A stretch of DNA of 64,000 nucleotides from Lachnospiraceae bacterium (GTDB taxonomy: Bacteria; Bacillota; Clostridia; Lachnospirales; Lachnospiraceae). Positions 19,298 through 28,531 of this stretch are shown here, in pieces. Where the stretch lies: NCBI GenBank assembly GCA_017624235.1, contig JAGANL010000023.1, positions 1 through 64,000 of the forward strand, read 5' to 3'. The notes beneath the pieces are model-generated. The model saw only the letters and a list, made by a program, of their open reading frames with translations, did no database searches and had not been told where the DNA came from. Both the position numbers and the translations under genes were made by a program. Position 1 is the first letter of the stretch; the number at the start of each line of letters is the position of its first letter.

Positions 19298-19333
19298 CGA
19301 ATTATGCTAACTCGAGCGAATTATGCTAATTCG
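19298..19333. repeat. tandem 17-bp duplication at the gap 3' end
   Basis: CGAATTATGCTAACTCG (19298-19314) and CGAATTATGCTAATTCG (19317-19333) are direct copies with one mismatch and a 19-bp period. The second copy contains the last codons and stop of gap; the first lies just beyond the stop. Confidence 0.8.
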
Positions 19334-20337
19334 CTGAAGTATTTGATTGTTCTAACCATCTGGCTTGTGTAGCTGTTCTCGTTGTCATACCAGGAAACAA
19401 CCTGTACTTCGTACAGATCGTCGGAGATCTGGCATACCATGGTCTGTGTTGCATCGAACAGGGAACCAAATGTCATTCCAACGATATCAGAAGATACGAT
19501 TTCGTCTTCGTTGTATCCAAAGGACTCGTTAGCTGCTGCTTTCATAGCTGCATTGATATCTTCTTTTGTAACACCGGCTTTCTTAACAACTGCTGTTAAG
19601 ATGGTTGTGGAACCTGTCGGGGTCGGAACACGCTGTGCGGAACCAATCAGCTTGCCGTTTAATTCCGGAATAACAAGACCGATTGCTTTAGCAGCACCTG
19701 TGCTGTTCGGAACGATGTTCACTGCAGCTGCACGGCTTCTTCTTAAGTCACCCTTTCTCTGCGGTCCGTCAAGTGTCATCTGATCGCCTGTGTAAGCGTG
19801 GATTGTGCACATGATACCGGACTGGATCGGAGCGTATTTGTTCAGAGCGTCAGCCATCGGTGCTAAGCAGTTTGTTGTACAGGAAGCTGCAGAAATGATA
19901 GTATCCTCAGCCTTTAATGTCTCATGGTTTGTATTGAATACGATTGTAGGAAGGTCATTTCCTGCCGGAGCAGAGATAACAACTTTACGAGCACCAGCGT
20001 TGATGTGTGCCTGTGCTTTTTCCTTGGATGTATAGAAGCCGGAGCACTCTAATACAACGTCAACCTTTAATTCTCCCCACGGGCAGTTGTTTGCATCCGG
20101 GAAAGCGTAGATTTTGATTTCTTTTCCATCAACTGTGATAGAATCTTCACCAGCGGATACTTTATCAGCTAAAGCATATTTACCCTGAGAAGAGTCATAT
20201 TTTAATAAGTGTGCTAACATCTTCGGGCTTGTTAAGTCGTTGATTGCTACAACTTCATATCCCTCAGCACCAAACATCTGTCTGAATGCAAGACGACCGA
20301 TACGGCCAAAACCATTGATTGCTACTCTTACTGCCAT
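19321..20337 (-). CDS. gap: glyceraldehyde-3-phosphate dehydrogenase
   Basis: NAD-dependent oxidation and phosphorylation of glyceraldehyde 3-phosphate. Rossmann motif [13 protein letters not shown], catalytic Cys in [12 protein letters not shown], His in [12 protein letters not shown], and the C-terminal [16 protein letters not shown]. 338 aa. AGGAGG precedes the ATG, and a strong promoter is found at 20429-20457. It is the first gene of the gap-pgk-tpiA set. Confidence 0.97.
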   Translation of the reverse strand: MAVRVAINGFGRIGRLAFRQMFGAEGYEVVAINDLTSPKMLAHLLKYDSSQGKYALADKVSAGEDSITVDGKEIKIYAFPDANNCPWGELKVDVVLECSGFYTSKEKAQAHINAGARKVVISAPAGNDLPTIVFNTNHETLKAEDTIISAASCTTNCLAPMADALNKYAPIQSGIMCTIHAYTGDQMTLDGPQRKGDLRRSRAAAVNIVPNSTGAAKAIGLVIPELNGKLIGSAQRVPTPTGSTTILTAVVKKAGVTKEDINAAMKAAANESFGYNEDEIVSSDIVGMTFGSLFDATQTMVCQISDDLYEVQVVSWYDNENSYTSQMVRTIKYFSELA

Positions 20338-20377
20338 TTTTAATTCCTCCTAAAAATGTTAAATATATTTATTCTGC

Positions 20378-20457
20378 AATCCTGCCGCTTGTCCGCAACG
20401 GGATTGTCAAAATTTTATCAGCAGGATTATTTTACCTAATTTGTGCCCAAATATCAA
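20378..20457 (-). promoter_or_regulatory. gap promoter and leader inverted repeat
   Basis: Minus-strand TTGATA (20452-20457), 17 nt, TAAAAT (20429-20434). AATCCTGC (20378-20385) and GCAGGATT (20421-20428) are an 8-bp inverted repeat spanning about 50 bp of the leader; one arm abuts the -10. It could be an operator pair or an mRNA stem. Confidence 0.65.
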
Positions 20458-20557
20458 GTGATAAATCAAAAATAATTGCAAATTCATCGTAAATTTATAT
20501 TTTCCCTGTGCAAACTGTGCTAAACTGAAGGAAAAGAAAACAGGAGGAAATTTTTTC

Positions 20558-21376
20558 ATGGCAATCAAAGCTGACTATCATATGCACTCAGCCTTTTCAG
20601 GCGACTGTAACACGCCTATGGAAGAGATGATCAGGCAGGCTGTCTCCCTCGGGCTGGAAACCATCTGCTTTACGGAGCACCAGGATTTTGATTACCCGGT
20701 CACTGAGGAGACACCGGAAGGCATGTTTACTCTGAATACGGATTCTTATCTGTATGACCTCATCCGTCTGAAGGAAAAATATGCAGACCAGATTGAGGTC
20801 TGCTTCGGAGTGGAACTGGGCTTACAGCCTCATCTCGCAAAAGAGCTGGCCCGTTATGCCAAATCTTATGATTTTGATTTTATCATCGGTTCCACACATC
20901 TGTGCCGCAGGCAGGATGTCGTCTATCCGGAATTTTTTGAAGACCGCACCGACGAGGAGGCCTACCGGGAATATTTTGAAGATGTCTTTACCAATATTAA
21001 GAAATTTCAAAATTTTGACGTCTGCGGACATCTGGATTACATTGTCCGCTACGGTATGACCAGGGACCGGGATTATTCTTATCAAAAATACAGCGATCTT
21101 TTCGACCGTATCCTGACCTATCTCATCGAACAGGAAAAGGGACTTGAGCTCAATACCGGGGGCTTGAAACGCGGCATGAAGCATCCAAATCCCTGCCCGG
21201 ACATCCTAAAACGCTATCGGGAGCTTGGCGGGGAGATTATCACCATCGGCTCCGATGCCCATACACCGGATGCCATCGCTTATGAATTTGCAAGGGCAGC
21301 CGAACTGTTAAAGGATTGCGGCTTTGACTATTACAGCGTCTTCCGAAACCGCACCGCAGAATTTAAGAAACTCTAG
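20558..21376 (+). CDS. PHP-domain histidinol-phosphatase (HisJ/HisK type)
   Basis: Metal-dependent phosphatase of the PHP superfamily. Members of this subgroup hydrolyse histidinol phosphate in histidine synthesis. The metal-binding motifs are complete: DYHMHSAFSGDC, FTEHQDFDYP, GSTHLC, CGHLDYIVRYG and IGSDAHTPDAI. 272 aa, typical for the family. CAGGAGG lies before the ATG. The gene is monocistronic, divergent from gap and followed by a terminator. No other his genes are near, so the substrate is assigned by family only. Confidence 0.82.
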   Translation: MAIKADYHMHSAFSGDCNTPMEEMIRQAVSLGLETICFTEHQDFDYPVTEETPEGMFTLNTDSYLYDLIRLKEKYADQIEVCFGVELGLQPHLAKELARYAKSYDFDFIIGSTHLCRRQDVVYPEFFEDRTDEEAYREYFEDVFTNIKKFQNFDVCGHLDYIVRYGMTRDRDYSYQKYSDLFDRILTYLIEQEKGLELNTGGLKRGMKHPNPCPDILKRYRELGGEIITIGSDAHTPDAIAYEFARAAELLKDCGFDYYSVFRNRTAEFKKL

Positions 21377-21381
21377 AAAAA

Positions 21382-21426
21382 GCCGCAGACACCGGTCAAG
21401 CCCTGTCGTCTGCGGCACATTTTTTA
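21382..21426 (+). terminator. terminator of the PHP gene
   Basis: GCCGCAGAC (21382-21390) pairs with GTCTGCGGC (21408-21416), then ACATTTTTT. The convergent gene at 21461 may also use the stem. Confidence 0.85.
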
Positions 21427-21460
21427 CATTATGCAATTGATACCGGTGTTCCAACCGCTT

Positions 21461-22015
21461 TTATCCGTTGCAGCCGCACATGACAACGACCTTCACCGGT
21501 GATGTCTGAGCCGGTATGCTTCTGGTCGAGCCCTGATATACGACCACCAGATTCCTTCCGCCCGGATTGCCGGTAAAGGTCTGGTTATTGGAAGTCACAA
21601 CTACAGCCTGTTCCGACAGATTAAGCTGCAAAGACCGGTCTGCACTCAGCAAAGAGCGGTCAAAATATCCGGCCGTCACATTGACTCCCTGCACATCCTC
21701 TCCTGCTGCGACCGCACGGTACTGGGGCGGATAAATCAAAGGAACCGGTGCCATCGGGTCATAGAACATGACTACCTGTTGCGACACATAGAAGGTCACA
21801 CAATCCAGAATCGTGGTGGACGGAGACACTACGAAATTAACGATCCCGCCGTCCCCCTGCTCCAGCGTGACCAGCTTGGTACAGCCATTGCTTCGGCCGC
21901 TGCCGGTCTGCATATCCTGAATCTGTGTGACCACACCATAGACCGGACTGAACATCCTCTGTCTGCCCATGCCGGTATTATTGCTATTTGGTCTGCCATT
22001 CCAATAATAGTCCAA
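21461..22015 (-). CDS. conserved protein of unknown function
   Basis: 184-residue protein without signal peptide or membrane segment, predicted mostly beta. I do not recognise a named family. It contains VVTQIQDM, a central segment GGIVNFVVSPSTTILD and FYDPMAPVPLIYPPQYRAV that resembles short hypothetical proteins I have seen in Clostridia, and ends in a cysteine pair (MCGCNG). The frame begins with TTG, supported by CAGGAG seven nucleotides upstream. It is the last gene after iscS-iscU-mnmA, 54 bp beyond mnmA, and may be co-transcribed with them; a link with sulfur chemistry is only suggested by position. Confidence 0.75.
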   Translation of the reverse strand: MDYYWNGRPNSNNTGMGRQRMFSPVYGVVTQIQDMQTGSGRSNGCTKLVTLEQGDGGIVNFVVSPSTTILDCVTFYVSQQVVMFYDPMAPVPLIYPPQYRAVAAGEDVQGVNVTAGYFDRSLLSADRSLQLNLSEQAVVVTSNNQTFTGNPGGRNLVVVYQGSTRSIPAQTSPVKVVVMCGCNG

Positions 22016-22069
22016 CGCTTTTCTCCTGAAATTTTCTTTATTGTATCATATGCAAAAGTCAGGATTGTT

Positions 22070-23146
22070 CTACAGGATCGTACCTCCGCCCAGCACATAT
22101 TCTCCCTCATAAAATACGACTGCCTGTCCCGGTGTAACAGCTCTCACCGGTTCCCTGAAGGTGCAGCGTACCAGATCCTCACCGACCGGTTCAATGAGAC
22201 ACTCTGCTCCCTTATGCCCGTACCGGATTTTCCCGAATACTTTTCTTTTCTCCGTCAGCTTCTCTATGGACATGAAATTCAACCGGCTGCAGGTCAGTTC
22301 CGTAGAAAAAACATCCTCTCCCTCTCCAATCACGACCTCATTCGTATCCGGACGGATTGCTGTCACAAAGACCGGACGGCCCATTGCCAGATTCAGTCCC
22401 TTTCTCTGCCCTATCGTATAATGGGTAATTCCCTTATGTGTTCCGATTACCGTACCATCTCTCCAGACAAAATTTCCCGGCCCAGGTACCCTCTCTCCGG
22501 CTTCCCTCTCGATAAAGCCTGCATAATCCTGATCCGGCACAAAACAGATTTCCTGACTGTCCGGCTTATGTGCCACGGGAAGATTCCTTTCTGCCGCAAT
22601 CTGCCGGATTTCTTCTTTTGTATATTCCCCGACCGGCATAAGCGTATGTGCCAGCTGATGCTGGGTCAGATTATAGAGGACATAGGTCTGATCCTTTGCC
22701 GACGTTTTGGAGGTTCTTAAGGAATATCTACCGTTTGGCAGTCTGTCAATTCTGGCATAGTGGCCGGTCGCAATATAATCCGCTCCGATATCCAGACTTC
22801 TTTTCAAAAGCGATTCCCACTTTACATAACGATTGCAGGCAATGCAGGGATTCGGAGTCCTGCCGTGCAGATATTCGTCCACAAAGTAATCCATGACATT
22901 TTTTTGAAATTCTGCTTTAAAATTCATCACATAATACGGGATATCCAACGCCTGAGCAACCCTTCTGGCATCGTCTACCGCCGACAGTCCACAGCAGCCA
23001 CCATTTTCCTCCTTTGCAGACTCTTCCTCGTCCTGCCAGATCTGCATGGTCACTCCTACCACATCATAACCCTGTTCCTTCAACAGACAGGCCGCAACGG
23101 AAGAATCGACTCCTCCGGACATTCCTACCACTACTTTTTTTGCCAT
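22070..23146 (-). CDS. mnmA: tRNA-specific 2-thiouridylase MnmA
   Basis: Uses ATP and persulfide sulfur to make 2-thiouridine at wobble position 34 of Glu, Gln and Lys tRNAs. The PP-loop is [17 protein letters not shown]. Catalytic Cys residues are in [12 protein letters not shown] and [19 protein letters not shown] and DQTYVLYNL are also conserved. 358 aa. It follows iscS and iscU closely, which fits sulfur supply from the cysteine desulfurase. Confidence 0.96.
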   Translation of the reverse strand: MAKKVVVGMSGGVDSSVAACLLKEQGYDVVGVTMQIWQDEEESAKEENGGCCGLSAVDDARRVAQALDIPYYVMNFKAEFQKNVMDYFVDEYLHGRTPNPCIACNRYVKWESLLKRSLDIGADYIATGHYARIDRLPNGRYSLRTSKTSAKDQTYVLYNLTQHQLAHTLMPVGEYTKEEIRQIAAERNLPVAHKPDSQEICFVPDQDYAGFIEREAGERVPGPGNFVWRDGTVIGTHKGITHYTIGQRKGLNLAMGRPVFVTAIRPDTNEVVIGEGEDVFSTELTCSRLNFMSIEKLTEKRKVFGKIRYGHKGAECLIEPVGEDLVRCTFREPVRAVTPGQAVVFYEGEYVLGGGTIL

Positions 23147-23165
23147 GTTCTATCACGGACTCCTT

Positions 23166-23591
23166 TCAGCCCTCCCCTTCATGAATATCGGCCTTCGGTT
23201 TTTCCAGTCCTTCAATATGGATACCGTTCTTCTCCGCATAATCCCAGAGGGCAGCATGTATTGCTTCTTCTGCTAATAAAGAACAGTGTACCTTAACGGG
23301 CGGAAGTCCGTCAAGTGCTTCCATAACCGCTTTATTCGTTACCTGCATAGCCTCCTGTATGCTTTTACCCTTGACCAGCTCAGTCGCCATCGAACTGGTA
23401 GCCACGGCCGCACCGCAGCCAAAGGTCTTGAATTTTACATCCCGTATAATCTGGTTTTCATCAATATCCAGATAAATCCGCATGATATCCCCGCATTTTG
23501 CATTTCCTACGGTTCCTACTCCACTTGCATTCTCTATTTCTCCCACATTTCTGGGATGTTCAAAATGATCCATTACCTTTTCACTGTACAT
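23166..23591 (-). CDS. iscU: iron-sulfur cluster scaffold protein IscU/NifU N-type
   Basis: Scaffold on which Fe-S clusters are assembled from cysteine sulfur. The three ligand cysteines lie in GNAKCGDIM, FGCGAAVATSS and HCSLLAEEA. MYSEKVMDHFEHPRNVG at the start is characteristic. 141 aa. Two ATGs are possible: one overlaps the desulfurase stop as ATGA but has no spacing from AAAGG; the ATG at 23591 sits nine nucleotides after AAAGG and is preferred. It is directly downstream of the desulfurase. Confidence 0.93.
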   Translation of the reverse strand: MYSEKVMDHFEHPRNVGEIENASGVGTVGNAKCGDIMRIYLDIDENQIIRDVKFKTFGCGAAVATSSMATELVKGKSIQEAMQVTNKAVMEALDGLPPVKVHCSLLAEEAIHAALWDYAEKNGIHIEGLEKPKADIHEGEG

Positions 23592-23596
23592 CCTAA

Positions 23597-24790
23597 TCAT
23601 CCTTTCTTGATAAAATCTTCGTATAACGGAGACATATCTCTCAGTCTTGCTACGATTGCCTTGATTGCTTCTACCGTCTCGTCCATTTCCTCCAACGTAT
23701 TTTCTGCCGATACCGTCAGCCTGAGAGATCCATGCGCAATTTCATGCGGCAGCCCAATGGCTAACAGCACATGGGACGGATCCAGAGAACCGGAAGTACA
23801 TGCCGAACCGGAAGAAGCGCAGATTCCCTTCATATCCAGCATGATCAGCAGGGATTCTCCTTCTACAAATCGGAAGCTGAAATTGACATTGTTCGGAAGT
23901 CTGTTTTCTCTGTCCCCATTCAGTCTGCAATAGGGAATCTCCTGTTCAATCCGCTCCATCAGATGCCTGCTTAAGCTCCTTTCCCTAGCCGACCGCTCTT
24001 CCATGGATGCAGCCGCCAGCTCTGCAGCACGTCCCATTCCTACGATGCCCGGAACATTTTCTGTACCTGCACGTCTGCTTCTCTCCTGTGCACCGCCGTG
24101 CACAAAGGAACGGATTTTCACTCCCTTGCGTATATAGAGGAACCCTACTCCCTTGGGGCCGTTGAATTTATGTCCGCTGGCGCTGAGCAGGTCAATGTGG
24201 TCCTCCTCTACCTGAATCGGGATGTGTCCAAAGGCCTGTACCGCATCCGTATGAAACAGAATGCCGTGTTTTTTCGCCATCTGTCCGATTTCCCGAATAG
24301 GCTGGATGGTTCCAATCTCATTATTTGCTGTCATCACAGAAATCAGAATCGTATCCGGCCGGATGGCCTTCTCCAGTTCATCCAGCTTCAGAACACCATT
24401 TTCATCCACATCGATATAGGTAATTTCGTATCCTCTCTTTTCCAGATAATCGCAGGTATGCAGCACGGCATGGTGCTCAATCCTGGAAGTAATGATATGC
24501 TTTCCTTTCTCTGCATAAGCCTCCGCCACCGCTTTGATTGCCCAGTTATCTGACTCGGAGCCACCTGCCGTAAAATAAATCTCATTGGCCTCTGCTCCCA
24601 GTACCTGCGCCAGACTTTCCCTCGCCTGAGTGACCGCCTTTTTACTCTCCGCAGCAAGAGAATAGATGCTGCTCGGATTGCCATACCATTCTGAAAAATA
24701 AGGAAGCATCGCTTCTACAACCTCCGGTGCCGTTCTGGTAGTGGCCGCGTTATCCAAATATATAATCTTCTTCTGGTTTTGCTCTTCCAT
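23597..24790 (-). CDS. iscS: cysteine desulfurase
   Basis: PLP enzyme that releases sulfur from cysteine as enzyme-bound persulfide for Fe-S clusters and tRNA thiolation. Motifs: IYLDNAATTRTAPEV, GGSESDNWAIK, the PLP Lys in SGHKFNGPKGVG, and the mobile-loop Cys in SSGSACTSGSLDPSH. 397 aa. AAAAGGAGG lies before the ATG. It leads the iscS-iscU-mnmA operon with a consensus promoter upstream. The IscS/NifS subtype is not separated further. Confidence 0.95.
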   Translation of the reverse strand: MEEQNQKKIIYLDNAATTRTAPEVVEAMLPYFSEWYGNPSSIYSLAAESKKAVTQARESLAQVLGAEANEIYFTAGGSESDNWAIKAVAEAYAEKGKHIITSRIEHHAVLHTCDYLEKRGYEITYIDVDENGVLKLDELEKAIRPDTILISVMTANNEIGTIQPIREIGQMAKKHGILFHTDAVQAFGHIPIQVEEDHIDLLSASGHKFNGPKGVGFLYIRKGVKIRSFVHGGAQERSRRAGTENVPGIVGMGRAAELAAASMEERSARERSLSRHLMERIEQEIPYCRLNGDRENRLPNNVNFSFRFVEGESLLIMLDMKGICASSGSACTSGSLDPSHVLLAIGLPHEIAHGSLRLTVSAENTLEEMDETVEAIKAIVARLRDMSPLYEDFIKKG

Positions 24791-24818
24791 AATGAATGAT
24801 TTCCTCCTTTTTAATTCC

Positions 24819-24876
24819 TAGTATTTTACTATATTTTCTTGGTTTTCACTATAACTCATTTACGGCGTTCTGTCAA
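24819..24876 (-). promoter_or_regulatory. iscS operon promoter and dyad
   Basis: Minus-strand TTGACA (24871-24876), 17 nt, TATAGT (24848-24853). The palindrome TAGTA-TTT-TACTA (24819-24831) lies shortly after the expected start, where an Rrf2/IscR-type or other repressor could act. The repressor identity is not shown by the sequence. Confidence 0.65.
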
Positions 24877-24925
24877 TAAATGTCTTCTCATATATTTAAA
24901 AGAATAAACCAGACAGGAATTCTCC

Positions 24926-26299
24926 ATGCGATCACTCTCCCACTTCAAACATAATCCTCTGATCACCGGTACATTAATTCTGACCGCAACCAGCTTCCTG
25001 ACCCGTATCATCGGATTCTTTTATCGTATCTTCCTCTCGCAGATTTTTGGCGAGGAAGGCATGGGCATTTATCAGCTGACCGCTCCGGTCATGGCTCTTG
25101 CTTTTTCCTTTTCCGTATCGGGCCTGCAGACCGCCGTTTCCAAATATGTGGCAGGAGAACCCTCCACTCATGATTATTCCTCTTCCTTTCGCGTCCTGAT
25201 ATCCGGCGGTACACTGGCCTGTACACTGTCCCTGTTCTGCACCTTTATCGTATACCGCTACTCCGACTATATTGCTTCCAATCTGCTGTTTGAAAGCCGT
25301 TGCGCTCCCATGCTGCGTATTATTGCCCTTTCTTTTCCCTTCAGCGCAGTCCATTCGATTGCCAAGGGTTACTTTTATGGCATAAAAAATGCCAAACTTC
25401 CGGCTGCAACCCAGCTAATCGAACAAACCGTACGTGTCGGCTCCGTCTATCTGATCTATCTATACCTCACAAGCCAGGGGAAGGAGCCCGCGATTGCGGT
25501 AGCAGTCATCGGTGTCGTACTGGAAGAATGTGTTTCCTTTTTTATTTCCATTGCCGCATTGTACCTGCGTTTTCAAAAAGTCGGTCTGCTTTGCTCCATT
25601 CCGCATGCCTGCCGGTATCGCTATGCTACGATCACTGGCTGCCTCCTTCGTATGGCATTTCCGCTCACCTTAAACCGGATTGTCATAAATCTCTTACAGA
25701 GCGTGGAAGCAGTGTATATTCCTGCCGCCCTGCGTACCTTCGGTCTGAGCCAGTCAGATGCTCTCAGCGTCTATGGGGTCTTAACCGGTATGGCACTTCC
25801 CCTCATCCTTTTCCCCTCTGCCCTGATCAGCTCTGTCTCCGTCCTGCTGCTTCCTACGGTAGCCGAAGCACAGGCACGCTCTGATTATGCTTCTATCCGG
25901 CGCACTGTCTCCCGGGCAATCCGCTACAGCTCCTTTTTTGGTGCATTCTGCACGCTCGGGTTCCTGCTGTTCGGGCGTATGGCAGGACTGCTTCTGTTTC
26001 GCAGTTCACTGGCCGGAGATTTTATTCTGACGCTCAGCTTTATCTGTCCCTTCATGTACATTACTTCCACACTGTCCAGTATTTTAAACGGACTTGGGAA
26101 AACCGGTTCCACTTTCCTGCTCAGTGTAGGCGGGCTGTTGATCCGTCTGCTGTTCGTCTTTTTCCTGGTACCCCGTTTCGGCATCCTTGGCTATCTCTGG
26201 GGACTTTTAGCCAGTGAACTGCTGTTAACCTTTTTCGATATTGCCGTCGTGCGATATTTTACACAATCTTATTGCACGGAAAAGTCGGGTATATTATAA
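24926..26299 (+). CDS. SpoVB-like polysaccharide flippase family protein
   Basis: Integral membrane protein of the MOP superfamily (MVF/MurJ-SpoVB group). Homologues flip lipid-linked precursors; SpoVB is needed for spore cortex. The N-terminal TATSFLTRIIGFFYRIFLSQ and GEEGMGIYQLTAPVMAL are typical of SpoVB. About 12-14 hydrophobic helices fill the 457 residues, somewhat shorter than Bacillus SpoVB. It stands alone on the plus strand, divergent from iscS. Its 3' end contains the promoter of the next gene. A role in vegetative wall synthesis rather than sporulation cannot be excluded. Confidence 0.83.
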   Translation: MRSLSHFKHNPLITGTLILTATSFLTRIIGFFYRIFLSQIFGEEGMGIYQLTAPVMALAFSFSVSGLQTAVSKYVAGEPSTHDYSSSFRVLISGGTLACTLSLFCTFIVYRYSDYIASNLLFESRCAPMLRIIALSFPFSAVHSIAKGYFYGIKNAKLPAATQLIEQTVRVGSVYLIYLYLTSQGKEPAIAVAVIGVVLEECVSFFISIAALYLRFQKVGLLCSIPHACRYRYATITGCLLRMAFPLTLNRIVINLLQSVEAVYIPAALRTFGLSQSDALSVYGVLTGMALPLILFPSALISSVSVLLLPTVAEAQARSDYASIRRTVSRAIRYSSFFGAFCTLGFLLFGRMAGLLLFRSSLAGDFILTLSFICPFMYITSTLSSILNGLGKTGSTFLLSVGGLLIRLLFVFFLVPRFGILGYLWGLLASELLLTFFDIAVVRYFTQSYCTEKSGIL

Positions 26300-26301
26300 T
26301 A
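26272..26301 (+). promoter_or_regulatory. aroF promoter inside the spoVB-like 3' end
   Basis: TTGCAC (26272-26277), 18 nt, perfect TATAAT (26296-26301), overlapping the last codons and stop of the preceding gene. Confidence 0.65.
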
Positions 26302-26367
26302 GCTTTGGTTTTACCACAACCATCCGCACCTGACAGGGTGCAAACCATACAAAGGAGATCATCTGAC

Positions 26368-27396
26368 ATGAGCTTTGAATTTATACAAAAATTACCGACT
26401 CCGGCAGAAATCCGTGAACAGTATCCCGTACCGGAGGAACTTGCCAAACTGAAAGAGGAAAGGGATGCTATGATCCGGGATGTCATCACCGGAGCCAGCG
26501 ATAGATTTCTGGTCATTATCGGTCCCTGTTCCGCCGATAACGAGGATGCGGTCATTGATTATGTGACTCGCCTCTCCAAAGTAAATGAAAGGGTAAAGGA
26601 TCGTCTGATTCTCATTCCGAGAATCTACACCAACAAGCCGCGTACCACAGGTGAAGGCTATAAGGGTATCGTGCATCAGCCGGACCCGGAAAAGAAGCCC
26701 GACCTTCTGGCCGGACTGATTGCCATGCGCCACATGCACATCCGTGCCATTCAGGAATCCGGCCTGACTGCCGCTGATGAAATGCTTTATCCTGAGAACT
26801 GGCGCTATGTATCCGATATTCTTTCCTATGTAGCCATCGGTGCACGCTCCGTCGAGGATCAGCAGCATCGTCTGACGGTCAGCGGCTTTGATGTACCCGC
26901 GGGAATGAAAAACCCAACCAGCGGCGACTTTTCCGTTATGCTGAACTCTGTATATGCTGCACAGCATCCGCATTCCTTCATCTACCGCGGCTGGGAGGTC
27001 AATACCACCGGCAATCCGCTGGCACATACGGTTTTACGCGGTGCCGTCAACAAATACGGACGCAGCCTGCCGAACTATCATTATGAAGACTTAAACCTCC
27101 TGCTGGAAAAATATAATGAGCGTGACTTAAAAAATCCGGCCTGCGTCATTGATGCAAACCACAATAATTCCAACAAGAAGTTTGAACAGCAGATTCGTAT
27201 CGTCAAGGAAGTCCTGCACAGCAGACATTTAAATGTCGATATCCGTCACCTGGTGAAAGGCGTCATGATCGAGAGCTATATTGAAGAGGGCTGCCAGAAG
27301 GTCGGCGGCGGTGTCTACGGAAAATCCATTACCGATCCCTGTCTGGGCTGGTCTGATACCGAACGCCTGATTTACGATATCGCAGAGCTTTGTTAA
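26368..27396 (+). CDS. aroF: 3-deoxy-7-phosphoheptulonate synthase, class I
   Basis: First enzyme of the shikimate pathway, condensing PEP and erythrose 4-phosphate. It belongs to the AroF/G/H type: LVIIGPCSADNEDAVIDY, RIYTNKPRTTGEGYKG, GARSVEDQQHRLTVSG, DANHNNSNKKFEQQ and the C-terminal SITDPCLGW. 342 aa. The frame is open further upstream, but AAAGGAG precedes the ATG at 26368. Which aromatic amino acid inhibits it cannot be told. It is monocistronic with its own promoter and terminator. Confidence 0.94.
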   Translation: MSFEFIQKLPTPAEIREQYPVPEELAKLKEERDAMIRDVITGASDRFLVIIGPCSADNEDAVIDYVTRLSKVNERVKDRLILIPRIYTNKPRTTGEGYKGIVHQPDPEKKPDLLAGLIAMRHMHIRAIQESGLTAADEMLYPENWRYVSDILSYVAIGARSVEDQQHRLTVSGFDVPAGMKNPTSGDFSVMLNSVYAAQHPHSFIYRGWEVNTTGNPLAHTVLRGAVNKYGRSLPNYHYEDLNLLLEKYNERDLKNPACVIDANHNNSNKKFEQQIRIVKEVLHSRHLNVDIRHLVKGVMIESYIEEGCQKVGGGVYGKSITDPCLGWSDTERLIYDIAELC

Positions 27397-27406
27397 AAAT
27401 TTACAA

Positions 27407-27459
27407 AAAACGGAACCCTCGGCCCGGTGTCAACCAGCCAAGTGTTCCGCTTTTTTGAT
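27407..27459 (+). terminator. aroF terminator
   Basis: CGGAAC and GTTCCG form the base of a branched stem-loop, followed by CTTTTTTG on the plus strand, just past the aroF stop. Confidence 0.7.
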
Positions 27460-27506
27460 TCATTTTTCGCCCTGTCTGCCTTCTTCTGTCCTTTTATTCT
27501 CCGTCT

Positions 27507-28391
27507 CTATCCGCGCGGATGGGTTCGTGCATAAACCTCCCTGATATGACTGTGATTCATATGTGCATAAATCTGCGTTGTGGAAATATCCGAATGTCCG
27601 AGCATTTCCTGTACACTTCGCAGATCCGCTCCGTTTTCCACAAGATGCGCCGCAAACGAATGCCTGAGCGTATGCGGTGTAATATCCACTGCAATTTGAG
27701 CCCGTTTCGCATAGGACTTCAACAGCTTCCAAAAGCCCTGCCTGCTCATTGACTGCCCGGAACAATTCACAAATAAAATATCCGACTGTGCATCTGCCAC
27801 CATAACGTCTCTGGCCCTCTCCAGATAAGCCCCCAACGCCGCTCTGGCCTGTGTGCCAAATGGAATCAGCCTTTCCTTATTGGACTCCCTGCACAAAATA
27901 ACCCCCATCTGCAGATTCACATCCGACAATCTCAGCGTGATCAATTCCGTCACACGGATACCCGTCGCATAAAGCAGTTCCAGCATTGCCTTATCTCTCA
28001 GCTCCTTCGGCGTATCCCCTGAGGGCTGTTCCAAAAGTCTGACTACCTCTTCCATCGAAAGGATTTCCGGAAGCTTCTTCTCTATTCTTGGTGCCTTTAA
28101 CACCTCTGAAATATCCTTCTCAATCTTTCCTTCTTTATACATATAATGATAAAATGCCTTAATCGAAGCAATGCTTCGTGATACTGTCGCAGCAGCAAAT
28201 TTTTGTTCATGCAGATCATCCACGTAATCCTTCAGATCCTGTACGGTAACATCAGACAGTTCCCGGATACCTCTTGCTTCCAGAAAACGGCAGAATTTTC
28301 CCAAATCCCTTTTATAAGATATCTCCGTATTCCTCGAAGTCTTTTTGGTATTATGTAAATATAGGATAAATCCATTTATTTCCTTTTCCAT
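27507..28391 (-). CDS. xerD: site-specific tyrosine recombinase XerD
   Basis: With XerC it resolves chromosome dimers at dif. N-terminal SAM-like core-binding domain (about 1-90) and C-terminal catalytic domain with the tyrosine-recombinase residues: Arg in ATGIRVTELITL, Lys in RESNKERLIP, HTLRHSFAAHLV, LGHSDISTTQIYAHM (final His and nucleophile Tyr). 294 aa, typical XerD length. The position after spoIIM and a nudix gene matches ripX/xerD in Bacillus, which argues against a phage integrase. Confidence 0.9.
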   Translation of the reverse strand: MEKEINGFILYLHNTKKTSRNTEISYKRDLGKFCRFLEARGIRELSDVTVQDLKDYVDDLHEQKFAAATVSRSIASIKAFYHYMYKEGKIEKDISEVLKAPRIEKKLPEILSMEEVVRLLEQPSGDTPKELRDKAMLELLYATGIRVTELITLRLSDVNLQMGVILCRESNKERLIPFGTQARAALGAYLERARDVMVADAQSDILFVNCSGQSMSRQGFWKLLKSYAKRAQIAVDITPHTLRHSFAAHLVENGADLRSVQEMLGHSDISTTQIYAHMNHSHIREVYARTHPRG

Positions 28392-28462
28392 ACAGTATAA
28401 AACCCTTCCTCATATGGTATCTGCCCCTGCTCTGCCACTTTTTTACAGACAGTGTAATTTTT

Positions 28463-28491
28463 ATTATAATCAGAAAATACCGGAAAAGCAA
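28463..28491 (-). promoter_or_regulatory. putative xerD promoter
   Basis: Minus-strand TTGCTT (28486-28491), 17 nt, TATAAT (28463-28468), in the 140-bp gap between spoIIM and xerD. Confidence 0.55.
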
Positions 28492-28531
28492 ATGGATTCT
28501 GTCAAAATATCCAAAAATATCCTGAAAAGGC

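Noticed and set aside
27507..28391. Phage or ICE integrase
   Set aside because: Length, motifs and the nudix-spoIIM neighbourhood match chromosomal XerD, and no att site or phage genes are near.
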